Below, piece by piece: positions 10,319 through 19,728 of a DNA stretch of 41,307 nucleotides. The position numbers were made by a program, and so were the translations under genes. The notes under the pieces are model-generated. The model was not told the origin of the DNA, did no database searches, and saw only the letters and a program-made list of their open reading frames with translations. Every line of letters starts with the position of its first letter. Position 1 is the first letter of the stretch. Source of the stretch: Actinomycetota bacterium (GTDB lineage: Bacteria > Actinomycetota > Coriobacteriia > Anaerosomatales > UBA3086); contig JAQIBK010000043.1 of the NCBI GenBank assembly GCA_027859125.1, positions 1 to 41,307 of the forward strand, read 5' to 3'.

Positions 10319-11427
10319 GCTCCGTCGCCAAGAGCCGCCGCCGCAAGACGCTCCCAGGTCATGTTCGCGGAGACTCGCATGATGCCTTCACTCATGTCCC
10401 GGTCAGAACGATCGGCGAACGCGCGTATCGCCCCTGCAACAGCCGCAGGGTCGTCGGCAGGTACGATGTAGCCGCTCTCCTGATCCTGAACCACGTCTGG
10501 CAGACCGCCCACATCTGTGACGACAACCGGTTTGCCATAGCGGTAGGCGCAAGGAATGACTCCGGATCCAGTCGCACTCCGATACGGCAGTACCACGAGG
10601 TCCGCGCGCGTGAAGTAGTTCGCCGCCTCGACATCGGACACGTAGCGCGTCACGAACTCCACTCGATCCGCCATGCCCGCACGTGCAACACCGTCGACGA
10701 TCCGCGACATGTCCTCCCACGACTCGCCCACCACTGATAGCATCACATCGAGATCAGCGAGCATGGGCATCGCGTCCAGCAGCACAGGCAACCCCTTGTA
10801 CGGACGAATGAAGCCGAAGAAGAGCAGCTCCAGATCGGCTCTCTTGGGCAACTCCTCCGAGGGGTCGGGGAAACCCTCGTACACAGGATGCGGACACATG
10901 CCCACCTCGGCACCCGGAACGAGTTCGGTCAGCCTTCTGGCGTCGGAGAGTGTGTGGGTGACGAATCGATCTCCAGAGCGCAGTACTCTGGCCGTCAGTG
11001 CAGTCTTCCAGGGGGCCGCCTCGTGCTCGATCACGTTGTGACACATGAACACGACCTCGATTCCTGCGCGACGCAACCCTCGGGCAAGATATCCGAAACA
11101 GGGTGCCCAGAAGATGGTCCACCACGGCATCACAACCGTATCAGCCCCCCATGAGCGGAGCTCGGACAGCGCTCGGCGCCATGTTCGCGGATCCATCGAG
11201 TCGATCAAGTAGTCAGTTCCGGGTTCGACATGACCTTCGAGAGCGGGATCGCGATCGGACTCCCCGGGGAACAGCCACACCGGGTACTGACGTTCGAAGG
11301 AGATCACGCGAAGATCGCATACCTCATCGAGCGCTCGTCCGAGAAGCATTGTGTGTTGCGCGATTCCACCCCTGAATGGAGGGACGGGACCCACGAGTCC
11401 AACACGGCGCGACGTCCGTTCGCTCAT
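10315..11427 (-). CDS. glycosyltransferase family 4 (GT-B fold)
   Basis: N-terminal PVPPFRGGIAQHT, C-terminal donor domain RSATGSGVIPCAYRYGKPVVVTDVGGLPDVV. Confidence 0.88.
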   Translation of the reverse strand: MSERTSRRVGLVGPVPPFRGGIAQHTMLLGRALDEVCDLRVISFERQYPVWLFPGESDRDPALEGHVEPGTDYLIDSMDPRTWRRALSELRSWGADTVVMPWWTIFWAPCFGYLARGLRRAGIEVVFMCHNVIEHEAAPWKTALTARVLRSGDRFVTHTLSDARRLTELVPGAEVGMCPHPVYEGFPDPSEELPKRADLELLFFGFIRPYKGLPVLLDAMPMLADLDVMLSVVGESWEDMSRIVDGVARAGMADRVEFVTRYVSDVEAANYFTRADLVVLPYRSATGSGVIPCAYRYGKPVVVTDVGGLPDVVQDQESGYIVPADDPAAVAGAIRAFADRSDRDMSEGIMRVSANMTWERLAAAALGDGA

Positions 11428-11579
11428 CTATGTCTCCTCGGCAATTCCGGTCATTCTAATCCGTTGTCCGACCGCAGAAAGAGTAACTCATGATCAGCAT
11501 AGCGTGCGCGATCGAGCCAAAGCGCTAGAATGGGACGGTCGCGGTCGCAAGTCATGAAGACACAGGTGAAAGGCACTAT

Positions 11580-12863
11580 ATGAAGAAGCAGATCACAGTT
11601 TTTGGGGCAGGTTATGTTGGGCTGATCGCAGGCGTCTGTCTGGCCCACTCGGGCCATGACGTGACCGTATGTGATATTGACCGAGACAAGCTGGCAGAAC
11701 TGACTGCCGGATACAGCCCGATCTTCGAACCAGGCCTTGAAGCACTTCTGACGGAGGGCTTGAACAAAGGCAACCTGCGTTTCTTCCACACCGACGATCT
11801 GCCGGAAGTCCTTTCAGGGATCATCTTCGTGGCGGTCGGCACCCCGCCGACACCCTCTGGCTCGGCCGACATGACATATGTGAGGACGGTCATCGACTCG
11901 GTGGCGATGTGCGCAGAGCCGGACACCCTGCTGGTCATGAAGAGCACTGTCCCTCCGGGAACCGGAGTGAAGCTCTCTTCACGCCTCAATGGTTCGGGAG
12001 TCGAATACGTCTCCAATCCTGAATTCCTCCGAGAAGGTTCCGCGGTCAACGACTGGTACCGCACCGACCGAATCGTGCTGGGTGGATCCGAGAAAGCCGT
12101 CAGTAGAGCGGCAGCGCTGTATGCCGATGTCGAAGCACCCATGCTCGCCTGCGATATCACGAGTGCTGAGATGATCAAGTACGCGAGCAACGCATTCCTG
12201 GCCACCAAGATCTCCTTCATCAACGAAATCGCCTCCATATGCGATCTGGTGGGTGCTCAGATCGACTTTGTGGCACAAGGTGTCGGAATGGACGGACGCA
12301 TCGGCCCGGCGTTCCTCAAGCCCGGCATAGGCTACGGCGGCTCATGCTTTCCCAAGGACACCCGAGCACTGGACTTCCTGGCCTCATTCAACGGTTACGA
12401 CTTCCACCTCCTTCGCGGAGTCATAGAGGTCAATGCTCGTCAACGCATGATGCCGGTTCGTGCCCTCATGGAGCATATCGGCGACTTGGACGGCAAGCGC
12501 GTCGCAGTCCTGGGCCTTACTTTCAAGCCGGACACTGACGACACGCGCGAAGCGCCCGCAGTGGATATCATCTCCATGCTCGCAGCAGAGGGCGCTGACG
12601 TGACCGGCTACAATCCGGTGCCTACAACGTTGACAGGGCCGTTCACAGTTGCCGACTCGATCGATGCCGCCGTGGAAGGCGCAAACGCGGTGATCGTCAC
12701 CACCGAATGGCCGGAGATCTGCAACGCAGACTGGGCAGCACTCGTGCCCGGGATGGCACCCGACGTGCTGATATACGACGGTCGCAACTGTCTCTCCCCC
12801 GACACGATCCGGTCATCTGGCGCCAGGTACGTGGGCGTGGGTCGACCCCAGATCGGGGCATGA
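11580..12863 (+). CDS. ugd: UDP-glucose 6-dehydrogenase family protein
   Basis: NAD-binding TVFGAGYVGLIAGVCLAHSGHDV, catalytic FLKPGIGYGGSCFPKDTRAL, LGLTFKPDTDDTREAPA. Confidence 0.93.
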   Translation: MKKQITVFGAGYVGLIAGVCLAHSGHDVTVCDIDRDKLAELTAGYSPIFEPGLEALLTEGLNKGNLRFFHTDDLPEVLSGIIFVAVGTPPTPSGSADMTYVRTVIDSVAMCAEPDTLLVMKSTVPPGTGVKLSSRLNGSGVEYVSNPEFLREGSAVNDWYRTDRIVLGGSEKAVSRAAALYADVEAPMLACDITSAEMIKYASNAFLATKISFINEIASICDLVGAQIDFVAQGVGMDGRIGPAFLKPGIGYGGSCFPKDTRALDFLASFNGYDFHLLRGVIEVNARQRMMPVRALMEHIGDLDGKRVAVLGLTFKPDTDDTREAPAVDIISMLAAEGADVTGYNPVPTTLTGPFTVADSIDAAVEGANAVIVTTEWPEICNADWAALVPGMAPDVLIYDGRNCLSPDTIRSSGARYVGVGRPQIGA

Positions 12864-12908
12864 ACGTTTCAGAGCAATATGTCAGTCTCTTTGGCTCTAG
12901 GAGGACCC

Positions 12909-14027
12909 GTGTCCCGTTTCAATCTGAACGACTCCGCGCTCGAACCGATCGCCGACAAGATCGTCGCTGGTGAACGCCTATCCCGCGAGGACGGCATCGC
13001 ACTGTATGCAAGCCGTGACCTCGTAGGCATCGGGCAACTGGCCGACTTCGTTCGTCGCGAACAGAACGGCGACCGAGTTCACTTCATGGTCAATCGTCAC
13101 ATCAACCCCACGAACGTGTGCCGCAACCGCTGCAAGTTCTGCGCCTTCGCCCGCAGTGAGGGCGAGGAGGGCGCTTATGCCATGACGCTCGATGCGATCG
13201 TGGACGCCGCCATCGAAGGCGCCAACGACGGCGCGTACGAGGTTCACATCGTGAGCGGTCTGCACCCCGAGTGGAGCTACGAGTTCTATGTGGACATGGT
13301 GCGCCGTGTCCGGGAGGCGATCCCCAAGCGTGTCATCGTGCAGGCGTTCACCGCCGTTGAGATCGAGCACATGGCCATCATCGCCGAGAAGAGCACGCTC
13401 GAAGTCCTGCGCGATCTTCAGGAGGCCGGGCTGGACGCCCTACCCGGTGGCGGTGCAGAGATATTCTCGGATCGCACACGAGCGGCGGCCTGGGACAAGA
13501 AGACGACAAGCGACGTCTGGCTTCGCATCCACGGTGAGGCCCACTCGCTAGGAATCAAGACCAACTGCACCATGCTCTACGGCCATATAGAGACCTCTGA
13601 AGAACGCGTGGACCATCTGATCACCTTGCGGGAGCAACAGGACAAGAGCGGAGGCTTCCTGGCCTTCATCCCGCTCGCGTTCCATCCCGCCAACACCGAG
13701 CTCGAGGACCTGCCGGGAACGACCGGTTTCGATGACCTCAAGACCTTGGGGATCGCACGCCTCATGCTCGACAACATCCCGCACATCAAGGCGTTCTGGA
13801 TCATGATCGGGCTCAAGATGGCTCAACTCTCGACCGTCTTCGGTGTCGATGACATCGACGGCACGGTCGTAGAGGAGAAGATCACTCACATGGCCGGTGC
13901 CACCACGCCGGAGGCGCTGTCCAAACAGGACCTAGTGGACATGATCCGCGAGACCGGCCACACGCCGGTGGAGCGAGACACGCTCTACAACTACATAAAG
14001 GTGTACGACGCGGACACGACCGAATAA
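12909..14027 (+). CDS. mqnE: aminofutalosine synthase (radical SAM)
   Basis: NRHINPTNVCRNRCKFCAF (CxxxCxxC), SGLHPEWSYEFY, LPGGGAEIFSDR; followed by mqnA and mqnC. GTG start at 12909 has TAGGAGGA upstream, preferred over 12879. Confidence 0.92.
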   Translation: MSRFNLNDSALEPIADKIVAGERLSREDGIALYASRDLVGIGQLADFVRREQNGDRVHFMVNRHINPTNVCRNRCKFCAFARSEGEEGAYAMTLDAIVDAAIEGANDGAYEVHIVSGLHPEWSYEFYVDMVRRVREAIPKRVIVQAFTAVEIEHMAIIAEKSTLEVLRDLQEAGLDALPGGGAEIFSDRTRAAAWDKKTTSDVWLRIHGEAHSLGIKTNCTMLYGHIETSEERVDHLITLREQQDKSGGFLAFIPLAFHPANTELEDLPGTTGFDDLKTLGIARLMLDNIPHIKAFWIMIGLKMAQLSTVFGVDDIDGTVVEEKITHMAGATTPEALSKQDLVDMIRETGHTPVERDTLYNYIKVYDADTTE

Positions 14028-14028
14028 C

Positions 14029-14862
14029 ATGCGCCCCCGCCTGGGTCACATCCAGTTCCTGAACTGCCTGCCGCTCTACTACGGTCTGGTCAAGAACGAC
14101 GTGCTCCTTGACGTCGACCTGGTTCAAGCGGCCCCCAAGGACCTCACCCGCATGCTGCTGGACGGCAAGCTCGACATCGCACCGATACCTGCGATCGAGT
14201 ACGCGCGCAACGCGAAGGACCTCGTACTGCTCCCCGACATCGCGATCTCGAGCGAAGGGGAGGTCCAGTCGATCCTGCTGCTGTCCAAAGTGCCCGTAGA
14301 TGAGCTCGATGGCGCCCGCGTGGCCCTGACCGACACGTCGCGCACATCTCAGGTGCTGGCCCGAGTGCTGCTCCAGAACCACTGGGAAGTGACCCCCGAG
14401 TATGTGGAGATGCCACCGGATCTTCCCGCGATGCTTCGCGATGCCGATGCAGCGCTCCTCATCGGCGATGAGGCCCTACGTGCGTACTGGGAGCATGACG
14501 AGAACCTGCACGCATACGACCTGGGCGATGTCTGGACACAGTGGACGGGCCTTCCCATGGTTTACGCCGTATGGGCCGTGAGACGCGACTACGCCGAGAA
14601 TGAGGCTGGCGCTCTCTCGAGCGTTGCGCACGCCCTCTCAGGCTCACTCGCCTACTGTCGGGCCAACCTGGACGACATCGCCGAGTACGCTGCTCGCTGG
14701 GAGTCCTTCCCCGTCGGCCACTTCCGTTCGTATTTCGACGCGCTTCAATTCAGATTCGAGCCCCGCTACCGTGAAGGCCTCGCTCGCTACCTCAGCGAGG
14801 CCCACAACATAGAACAACTGGAAACGATCCCACGGATAGAGATCGCGGAGGTCTCCACATGA
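14029..14862 (+). CDS. mqnA: chorismate dehydratase (futalosine pathway)
   Basis: RPRLGHIQFLNCLPLYYGL, LLDGKLDIAPIPAIEYARN, SRTSQVLARVLL; located between mqnE and mqnC. Confidence 0.91.
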   Translation: MRPRLGHIQFLNCLPLYYGLVKNDVLLDVDLVQAAPKDLTRMLLDGKLDIAPIPAIEYARNAKDLVLLPDIAISSEGEVQSILLLSKVPVDELDGARVALTDTSRTSQVLARVLLQNHWEVTPEYVEMPPDLPAMLRDADAALLIGDEALRAYWEHDENLHAYDLGDVWTQWTGLPMVYAVWAVRRDYAENEAGALSSVAHALSGSLAYCRANLDDIAEYAARWESFPVGHFRSYFDALQFRFEPRYREGLARYLSEAHNIEQLETIPRIEIAEVST

Positions 14863-15959
14863 TGGACAGGGATACCGCACGGGAACTCGCTCTCAAAGCG
14901 GGGAACGGGGAGTACCGCCTCACCGACGACGAGACACTGCTGTTGCTCTCCTCGGCGGAACTGCTCGACTTGGGCTCCTCGGCCACCGCCATGCGGAACA
15001 GACTCCATCCGGGCGACGACGTCACCTTCATAGTCGACCGCAACGTGAACTACACCAACGTCTGCGTCTCACGCTGTCGTTTCTGCGCGTTCTATCGCGA
15101 CCAGGACGAGCCCGACGCATACGTTCTCACGCAAGAGCAGCTGGACGAGAAGATCGCGGAGACGCTCGACTTGGAGGGAACGGCGATCCTGCTCCAGGGC
15201 GGCATGCATCCGGAGCTGGGCGTCGACTGGTACGAGCACATGCTCCACAGCATCAAGTGCGGGCATCCTGACATCCACGTCCACGGCTTCGGTCCGCCGG
15301 AGATCGTGCATATCGCCCGCGTGTCCGACCTCTCAGTACATGACACGCTGATCAGATTGCGTGATGCCGGGCTCGACTCCCTGCCCGGTGGCGGCGCGGA
15401 GATCCTGTCGGATCGGGTCCGTGCGTACTCCTCGCCCAAGAAGGCGACCGCCGAGGAGTGGATCGGCGTCATGCGCAAAGCGCACGAGATCGACATGTCG
15501 ACGACCGCCACCATGATGTTCGGCGGCGCCGAGACGATCTTGGAACGAGTCGAGCACCTGCGACGCATCCGTGACCTGCAGGATGAGTCGATGGCGGCCG
15601 GACGCGTGGGCTTTCGCGCGTTCATCCCCTGGTCATTCCAGCCGGGCAACACCGAACAGGGTGGCGGAACAGCCACGAGCTGGGAGTATCTGCGGATGCT
15701 CGCCGTGTCACGTTTGTACTTGGACAACGTGCCCAATATCCAGGCCTCATGGGTCACACAGGGGGAGAAGATCGGACAGGTCGCGCTCGCCTTCGGTGCC
15801 AACGACATGGGCTCGACGATGATCGAAGAGAACGTTGTGGCTGCAGCGGGGGTGCGATTCCGTGTCGGCCGTGACGAGCTTGTCTGGTTGATACGCGAAG
15901 CTGGTTTCACACCTGTGCAACGCGACACCCTATACCGCGAAGTCAGACGTTTCGGGTAG
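14859..15959 (+). CDS. mqnC: cyclic dehypoxanthinyl futalosine synthase (radical SAM)
   Basis: DRNVNYTNVCVSRCRFCAFYRD, ILLQGGMHPELGVDWYEHML, PWSFQPGNTE; ATGA overlap with mqnA. Confidence 0.92.
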   Translation: MMDRDTARELALKAGNGEYRLTDDETLLLLSSAELLDLGSSATAMRNRLHPGDDVTFIVDRNVNYTNVCVSRCRFCAFYRDQDEPDAYVLTQEQLDEKIAETLDLEGTAILLQGGMHPELGVDWYEHMLHSIKCGHPDIHVHGFGPPEIVHIARVSDLSVHDTLIRLRDAGLDSLPGGGAEILSDRVRAYSSPKKATAEEWIGVMRKAHEIDMSTTATMMFGGAETILERVEHLRRIRDLQDESMAAGRVGFRAFIPWSFQPGNTEQGGGTATSWEYLRMLAVSRLYLDNVPNIQASWVTQGEKIGQVALAFGANDMGSTMIEENVVAAAGVRFRVGRDELVWLIREAGFTPVQRDTLYREVRRFG

Positions 15960-15992
15960 GCTTTTCAGTAGACTGGAACCACAGGAGGCCAT

Positions 15993-16880
15993 ATGCCCGA
16001 TCAGAACATACCCCGAGCCACGTTCGGAATATGCGGCGGTTCAGGAACTCTGTCCTTCGCATTTCCTGCAGGCCTGGACGACAACCGTGTGACCGTACTG
16101 GCAGAGGACCTCGTGTTCGACACACCGTTCGGTCGCTCTCCGGTGTTCACGCACTTCCGCGTCGATGGCCCCCATGGTCCCCGCGAGGCAATGTCCGTCA
16201 AGATGCACGGGTGGCGTCGTGGCGTGAAGCGCGCAGACGCCTCGCTCCAGACCTTCTGGGTGTTCCATGAGGCCGGAGTCAGCAAAGTGCTCGCCGACGG
16301 CGGTGTAGGCTCTCTCAACCACCTTCTAGACCCCCGCGACATCGTGATCCCCAATGACTTCATGGATCTGAGCATGAAACAGGACATCTACGTTCGCGGA
16401 GACCACCTTCTGATCATGCGTCAACCGGTCTGTGGGAACCTATCGGCCCAGCTGTTCAACGCGGCAAGTGAATCCTTCGATCGAGTCTATCGACGTGGCA
16501 CCTACACGGTGACGGATGGACCTCGATTCGAGTCGGTGGCAGAGGTCGACTACATGAAGCGACTCGGGGGCGACGTCATCGGTCAGTCCTTCTCGCCAGA
16601 GGTCTTCCTGGCCCGTGATATCGGCGCCTGTTACGCGGGCATCTACATCGTGGTCAACTACGGCGAGGGCATCGTGCGCGACTGGGAGCACGATGAGCTC
16701 AAGTCGATCTTCTTCGACGAGTCCACGACTATCGCCCGTTGCGTGATCGACGCGGTCAGCGCCACGGACATGGGCGCCCCCTGTGAGTGCGCGGAGCATC
16801 GCAAGCCGAGTCTTCTGGATATCGCCGACGAGCGTCCCGATGATCAACGACCCATGCCCACTTCGAGCAGAGAACAGTAG
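15993..16880 (+). CDS. MTAP/PNP-superfamily nucleoside phosphorylase-like protein; candidate futalosine nucleosidase
   Basis: Fold-level motifs shared with MTAP: FGICGGSG, VFDTPFGRSP, DIVIPNDFMD, GTYTVTDGPRFESVAEV, SPEVFLARDIGACYAGIYIVVNYGEG. Lies between mqnC and a deaminase; AGGAGG before the ATG. Confidence 0.8.
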   Translation: MPDQNIPRATFGICGGSGTLSFAFPAGLDDNRVTVLAEDLVFDTPFGRSPVFTHFRVDGPHGPREAMSVKMHGWRRGVKRADASLQTFWVFHEAGVSKVLADGGVGSLNHLLDPRDIVIPNDFMDLSMKQDIYVRGDHLLIMRQPVCGNLSAQLFNAASESFDRVYRRGTYTVTDGPRFESVAEVDYMKRLGGDVIGQSFSPEVFLARDIGACYAGIYIVVNYGEGIVRDWEHDELKSIFFDESTTIARCVIDAVSATDMGAPCECAEHRKPSLLDIADERPDDQRPMPTSSREQ

Positions 16881-16889
16881 GTCTGAACT

Positions 16890-18209
16890 GTGCTACTCAC
16901 TGCTGACTGGGTCATCCCGGTTTCAGGTCCACCCATCAGGAATGGCGCGATACTCGTCAAGGGTCACACGATCGATGAGATCGGCACGATCGACGATCTT
17001 GCCCAGAAAGACCCCCGTGCCGTGCGAAGCGACTTCCCCGGGTGCGTGATAACGCCCGGGTTGGTGAATGCGCACACGCATCTCTCTCTAACAGTTCTCG
17101 GCGGGTTGATTCCGCCACAGGAGTTCCACGATTGGATCGCACATGTTCCGGCGACTGTTCGAGCGTTGGACCAGAACGATCTTGCCGCATCCGCCTCGGC
17201 TGGTGCGATCGAATGCCTCATGACCGGGGCCACTGTTGTCGGTGACATCGCGTACGGGCCAGAGGCCCCTTCCGCAGCGTCGGACATGGGATTGGCCGGC
17301 ACTTTCTTCTGGGAGGTGCTGGGGATTGCAGGAGAGGATCTCGAGCGTCGACTCAAAGAAGATGACTATCCTGAGAGCCCTCCAAAGTCATGCTCTGGCA
17401 GGGCGCGATGCGGACTTTCTCCGCACTCACCCTACACATCTGGACCAAGCCTCCTTCGAGCGGTCCGCGATCTGACGAGAAAACATGAAGTCGGTTTCGC
17501 CGTGCATATCGCCGAGTCCCCCGCTGAGGTCGAACTGATCAGAGACGGCACCGGACCACTGGCTCATCTGGCCTCTCGTTTTGCGACGGAGTTCCGCACG
17601 CCAGGAGTCACTCCGGTCAGGTACCTGCATTCGCTGGGCGCACTGGAGGGCGCAGTTGCAGTTCACTGCGTACACGTACCTCCCGCTGACATCCCACTTC
17701 TGGCGAATCAAGCCCGCGGAGTGGTCTTCTGTCCGCGCTCCAATGCCTATCTGAACGCTGGTCAGGCGCCGGTCACCAGGATCATGAACGCCGGAGCCCG
17801 TATCGGACTGGGAACGGACTCGTCGGCGAGCAACATTGACTTGGACCTGCTCAAGGAACTCCGAGTGCTCATTGCGGGTGCGCCAACGATCTCACCGGAA
17901 CGCGGCCTGCGAATCATAACCATCGAAGGGGCGGAGGTCCTTGGACTCGATGACGCGTTCGGCAGCCTGGAACCAGGGAAACAGGCCGACATCTCGATCT
18001 GGAGAATGCCTTCGACGGACCAACCTGTTCGCGACCTGATCGAGCAAGGGAGCGGCAAGTCGATCGAAGCCGTGATGAGTTCGGGGATCTGGAGAATACG
18101 AAGCGGCCAGCCCGCGTTCCCGACCGGGAACATCGAACTGGCCGCCAAGCACGCGCAGATCAAGGCTGCTCTGGCCCTGAAAGGGTCGCAGCCGAGTTCG
18201 TCGGCCTAG
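16890..18209 (+). CDS. amidohydrolase-superfamily deaminase, candidate 6-aminodeoxyfutalosine deaminase
   Basis: PGLVNAHTHLSL, GLSPHSPYTSG, HIAESPAEVELI, IGLGTDSSASN metal-site motifs of the deaminase subgroup; last gene of the mqn run. Confidence 0.83.
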   Translation: MLLTADWVIPVSGPPIRNGAILVKGHTIDEIGTIDDLAQKDPRAVRSDFPGCVITPGLVNAHTHLSLTVLGGLIPPQEFHDWIAHVPATVRALDQNDLAASASAGAIECLMTGATVVGDIAYGPEAPSAASDMGLAGTFFWEVLGIAGEDLERRLKEDDYPESPPKSCSGRARCGLSPHSPYTSGPSLLRAVRDLTRKHEVGFAVHIAESPAEVELIRDGTGPLAHLASRFATEFRTPGVTPVRYLHSLGALEGAVAVHCVHVPPADIPLLANQARGVVFCPRSNAYLNAGQAPVTRIMNAGARIGLGTDSSASNIDLDLLKELRVLIAGAPTISPERGLRIITIEGAEVLGLDDAFGSLEPGKQADISIWRMPSTDQPVRDLIEQGSGKSIEAVMSSGIWRIRSGQPAFPTGNIELAAKHAQIKAALALKGSQPSSSA

Positions 18210-18913
18210 ACCTCACCCAGGTACGTCTTGCGCACCAGTTCGTTGGCGAGAAGCTCCTTGCCCGGACCCTCGAGCACTACCTTGCCCGTCTCCAGAACGT
18301 AGCCGCGGTTCGCGATCGACAGTGCCATGTGAGCGTTCTGCTCGACCAGCAGGATCGTCATGCCCTCCTTGTTCAAGCGCACGATGGTCTCAAAAATGGT
18401 ATCGACGATGACCGGCGCAAGACCCATCGAAGGCTCATCGAGCATGAGCAACAGGGGCTTGGCCATCATGGCACGGGCCATCGCAAGCATCTGCTGCTCG
18501 CCACCGGACAGCGTGCCACCCTTCTGGTTCTTACGTTCACGCAGGCGCGGGAACAGCTCGAAGGCGCGTTCGATATCGGCTGCGATCTCCGCCTTGTCGT
18601 TGCGCAGGAACGCACCCATATCCAGGTTCTCCTGCACTGACATCTGCGGGAAGATGTGACGACCCTCGGGCACCTGGATGATTCGCTTGGCCGTCACCTC
18701 ATGAGACAGCATGCCGCTGACAGTCTCACCTAGGAACTGCACGTCACCCTCAGTAGGATGCAACTGTCCCGAGATCGTCTTCAGGGTGGTCGACTTGCCC
18801 GCTCCATTCGCACCGATCAACGTGACGATCTCGCCCTCGTTCACCTCGACCGAGATGCCTTTGAGAGCCTCGATCTTGCCGTAGAATGTGTGGATGTTGT
18901 TTACCTTGAGCAC
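18206..18913 (-). CDS. livF: branched-chain amino-acid ABC transporter ATP-binding protein LivF
   Basis: GANGAGKSTTLKTISG, LSGGEQQMLAMARAMM, LMLDEPSMGLAP; adjacent to livG, livM, livH. Confidence 0.93.
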   Translation of the reverse strand: MLKVNNIHTFYGKIEALKGISVEVNEGEIVTLIGANGAGKSTTLKTISGQLHPTEGDVQFLGETVSGMLSHEVTAKRIIQVPEGRHIFPQMSVQENLDMGAFLRNDKAEIAADIERAFELFPRLRERKNQKGGTLSGGEQQMLAMARAMMAKPLLLMLDEPSMGLAPVIVDTIFETIVRLNKEGMTILLVEQNAHMALSIANRGYVLETGKVVLEGPGKELLANELVRKTYLGEV

Positions 18914-18925
18914 GTGGTGGCCCTC

Positions 18926-19708
18926 CTAGCTCTGAGCCAAGAGCGCTTCGGCACCAGAGCCGAGATACGCCTCGATGACCTTGGGGTTCTTCTGGATCTC
19001 CTCGGGCAAGCCCTCGGCGATCTTCTCACCGAAGTCCAGCACGATGACACGGTCCGCGATACCCATCACGACCTTCATGTCGTGCTCGATCAGTAGAACA
19101 GTGACGCCCACATCGCGGATCTTGCCGATCAGATCGGTAAGACCGCCCGTCTCCTGCGGGTTCATCCCCGCAGCCGGCTCGTCGAGCAAGATGAGCTTGG
19201 GTTCGGTGGCGAGTGCACGCGCGATCTCGAGCTTGCGCTGGCTGCCATACGGCAGGTTCATAGCCAGTTCGTTGGCCACATTCTCCAGGCCAACGAAACG
19301 CAGCCATTTGCGAGCCTCATCCTCAGTGTGCTGCTCCTCACGCTTGAATGCCGGCGTGCGAAGCACGGCCTGAAGTGGCGTGACATGGGTGCGCACATGG
19401 CGACCCACCATGACGTTCTCAAGAGCGGTCATGTTGGAGAACAGTCGGATGTTCTGGAACGTACGAGCTACACCCATCGCGCAGATGCGGTGCGCCTTCT
19501 TGCCCGTGAGCGACTTGCCGTTGAACAACAGCGAGCCGCTCGTGGGCTGGTAGATGCCTGTCAGCAGGTTGAACATCGTCGTCTTGCCAGCACCGTTCGG
19601 GCCGATAAGAGCCACGATCTCCCCGTCGTCGAGAGAGAACTCGACCTCGGAGAGAGCCTTCAGGCCACCGAACTGCATCGTGATGTTGTTGATCTCAAGC
19701 ATTGCCAT
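18926..19708 (-). CDS. livG: branched-chain amino-acid ABC transporter ATP-binding protein LivG
   Basis: GPNGAGKTTMFNLLTGIYQPTSG, YGSQRKLEIARALATEPKLILLDEPAAGMNPQET. Confidence 0.93.
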   Translation of the reverse strand: MAMLEINNITMQFGGLKALSEVEFSLDDGEIVALIGPNGAGKTTMFNLLTGIYQPTSGSLLFNGKSLTGKKAHRICAMGVARTFQNIRLFSNMTALENVMVGRHVRTHVTPLQAVLRTPAFKREEQHTEDEARKWLRFVGLENVANELAMNLPYGSQRKLEIARALATEPKLILLDEPAAGMNPQETGGLTDLIGKIRDVGVTVLLIEHDMKVVMGIADRVIVLDFGEKIAEGLPEEIQKNPKVIEAYLGSGAEALLAQS

Positions 19709-19728
19709 TACAGTTCCTCCTTTCGGCC

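Noticed and set aside
8346-11578. Shared 11-mer TGAAAGGCACT upstream of the GT2 gene and of ugd
   Set aside because: Contains a GAAAGG Shine-Dalgarno-like core; an 11-nt match is not enough to argue for a shared operator.
12879-12908. Start of mqnE at the ATG 12879
   Set aside because: The GTG at 12909 has a well-placed TAGGAGGA upstream, while 12879 does not; the extra ten residues are not needed by the family.
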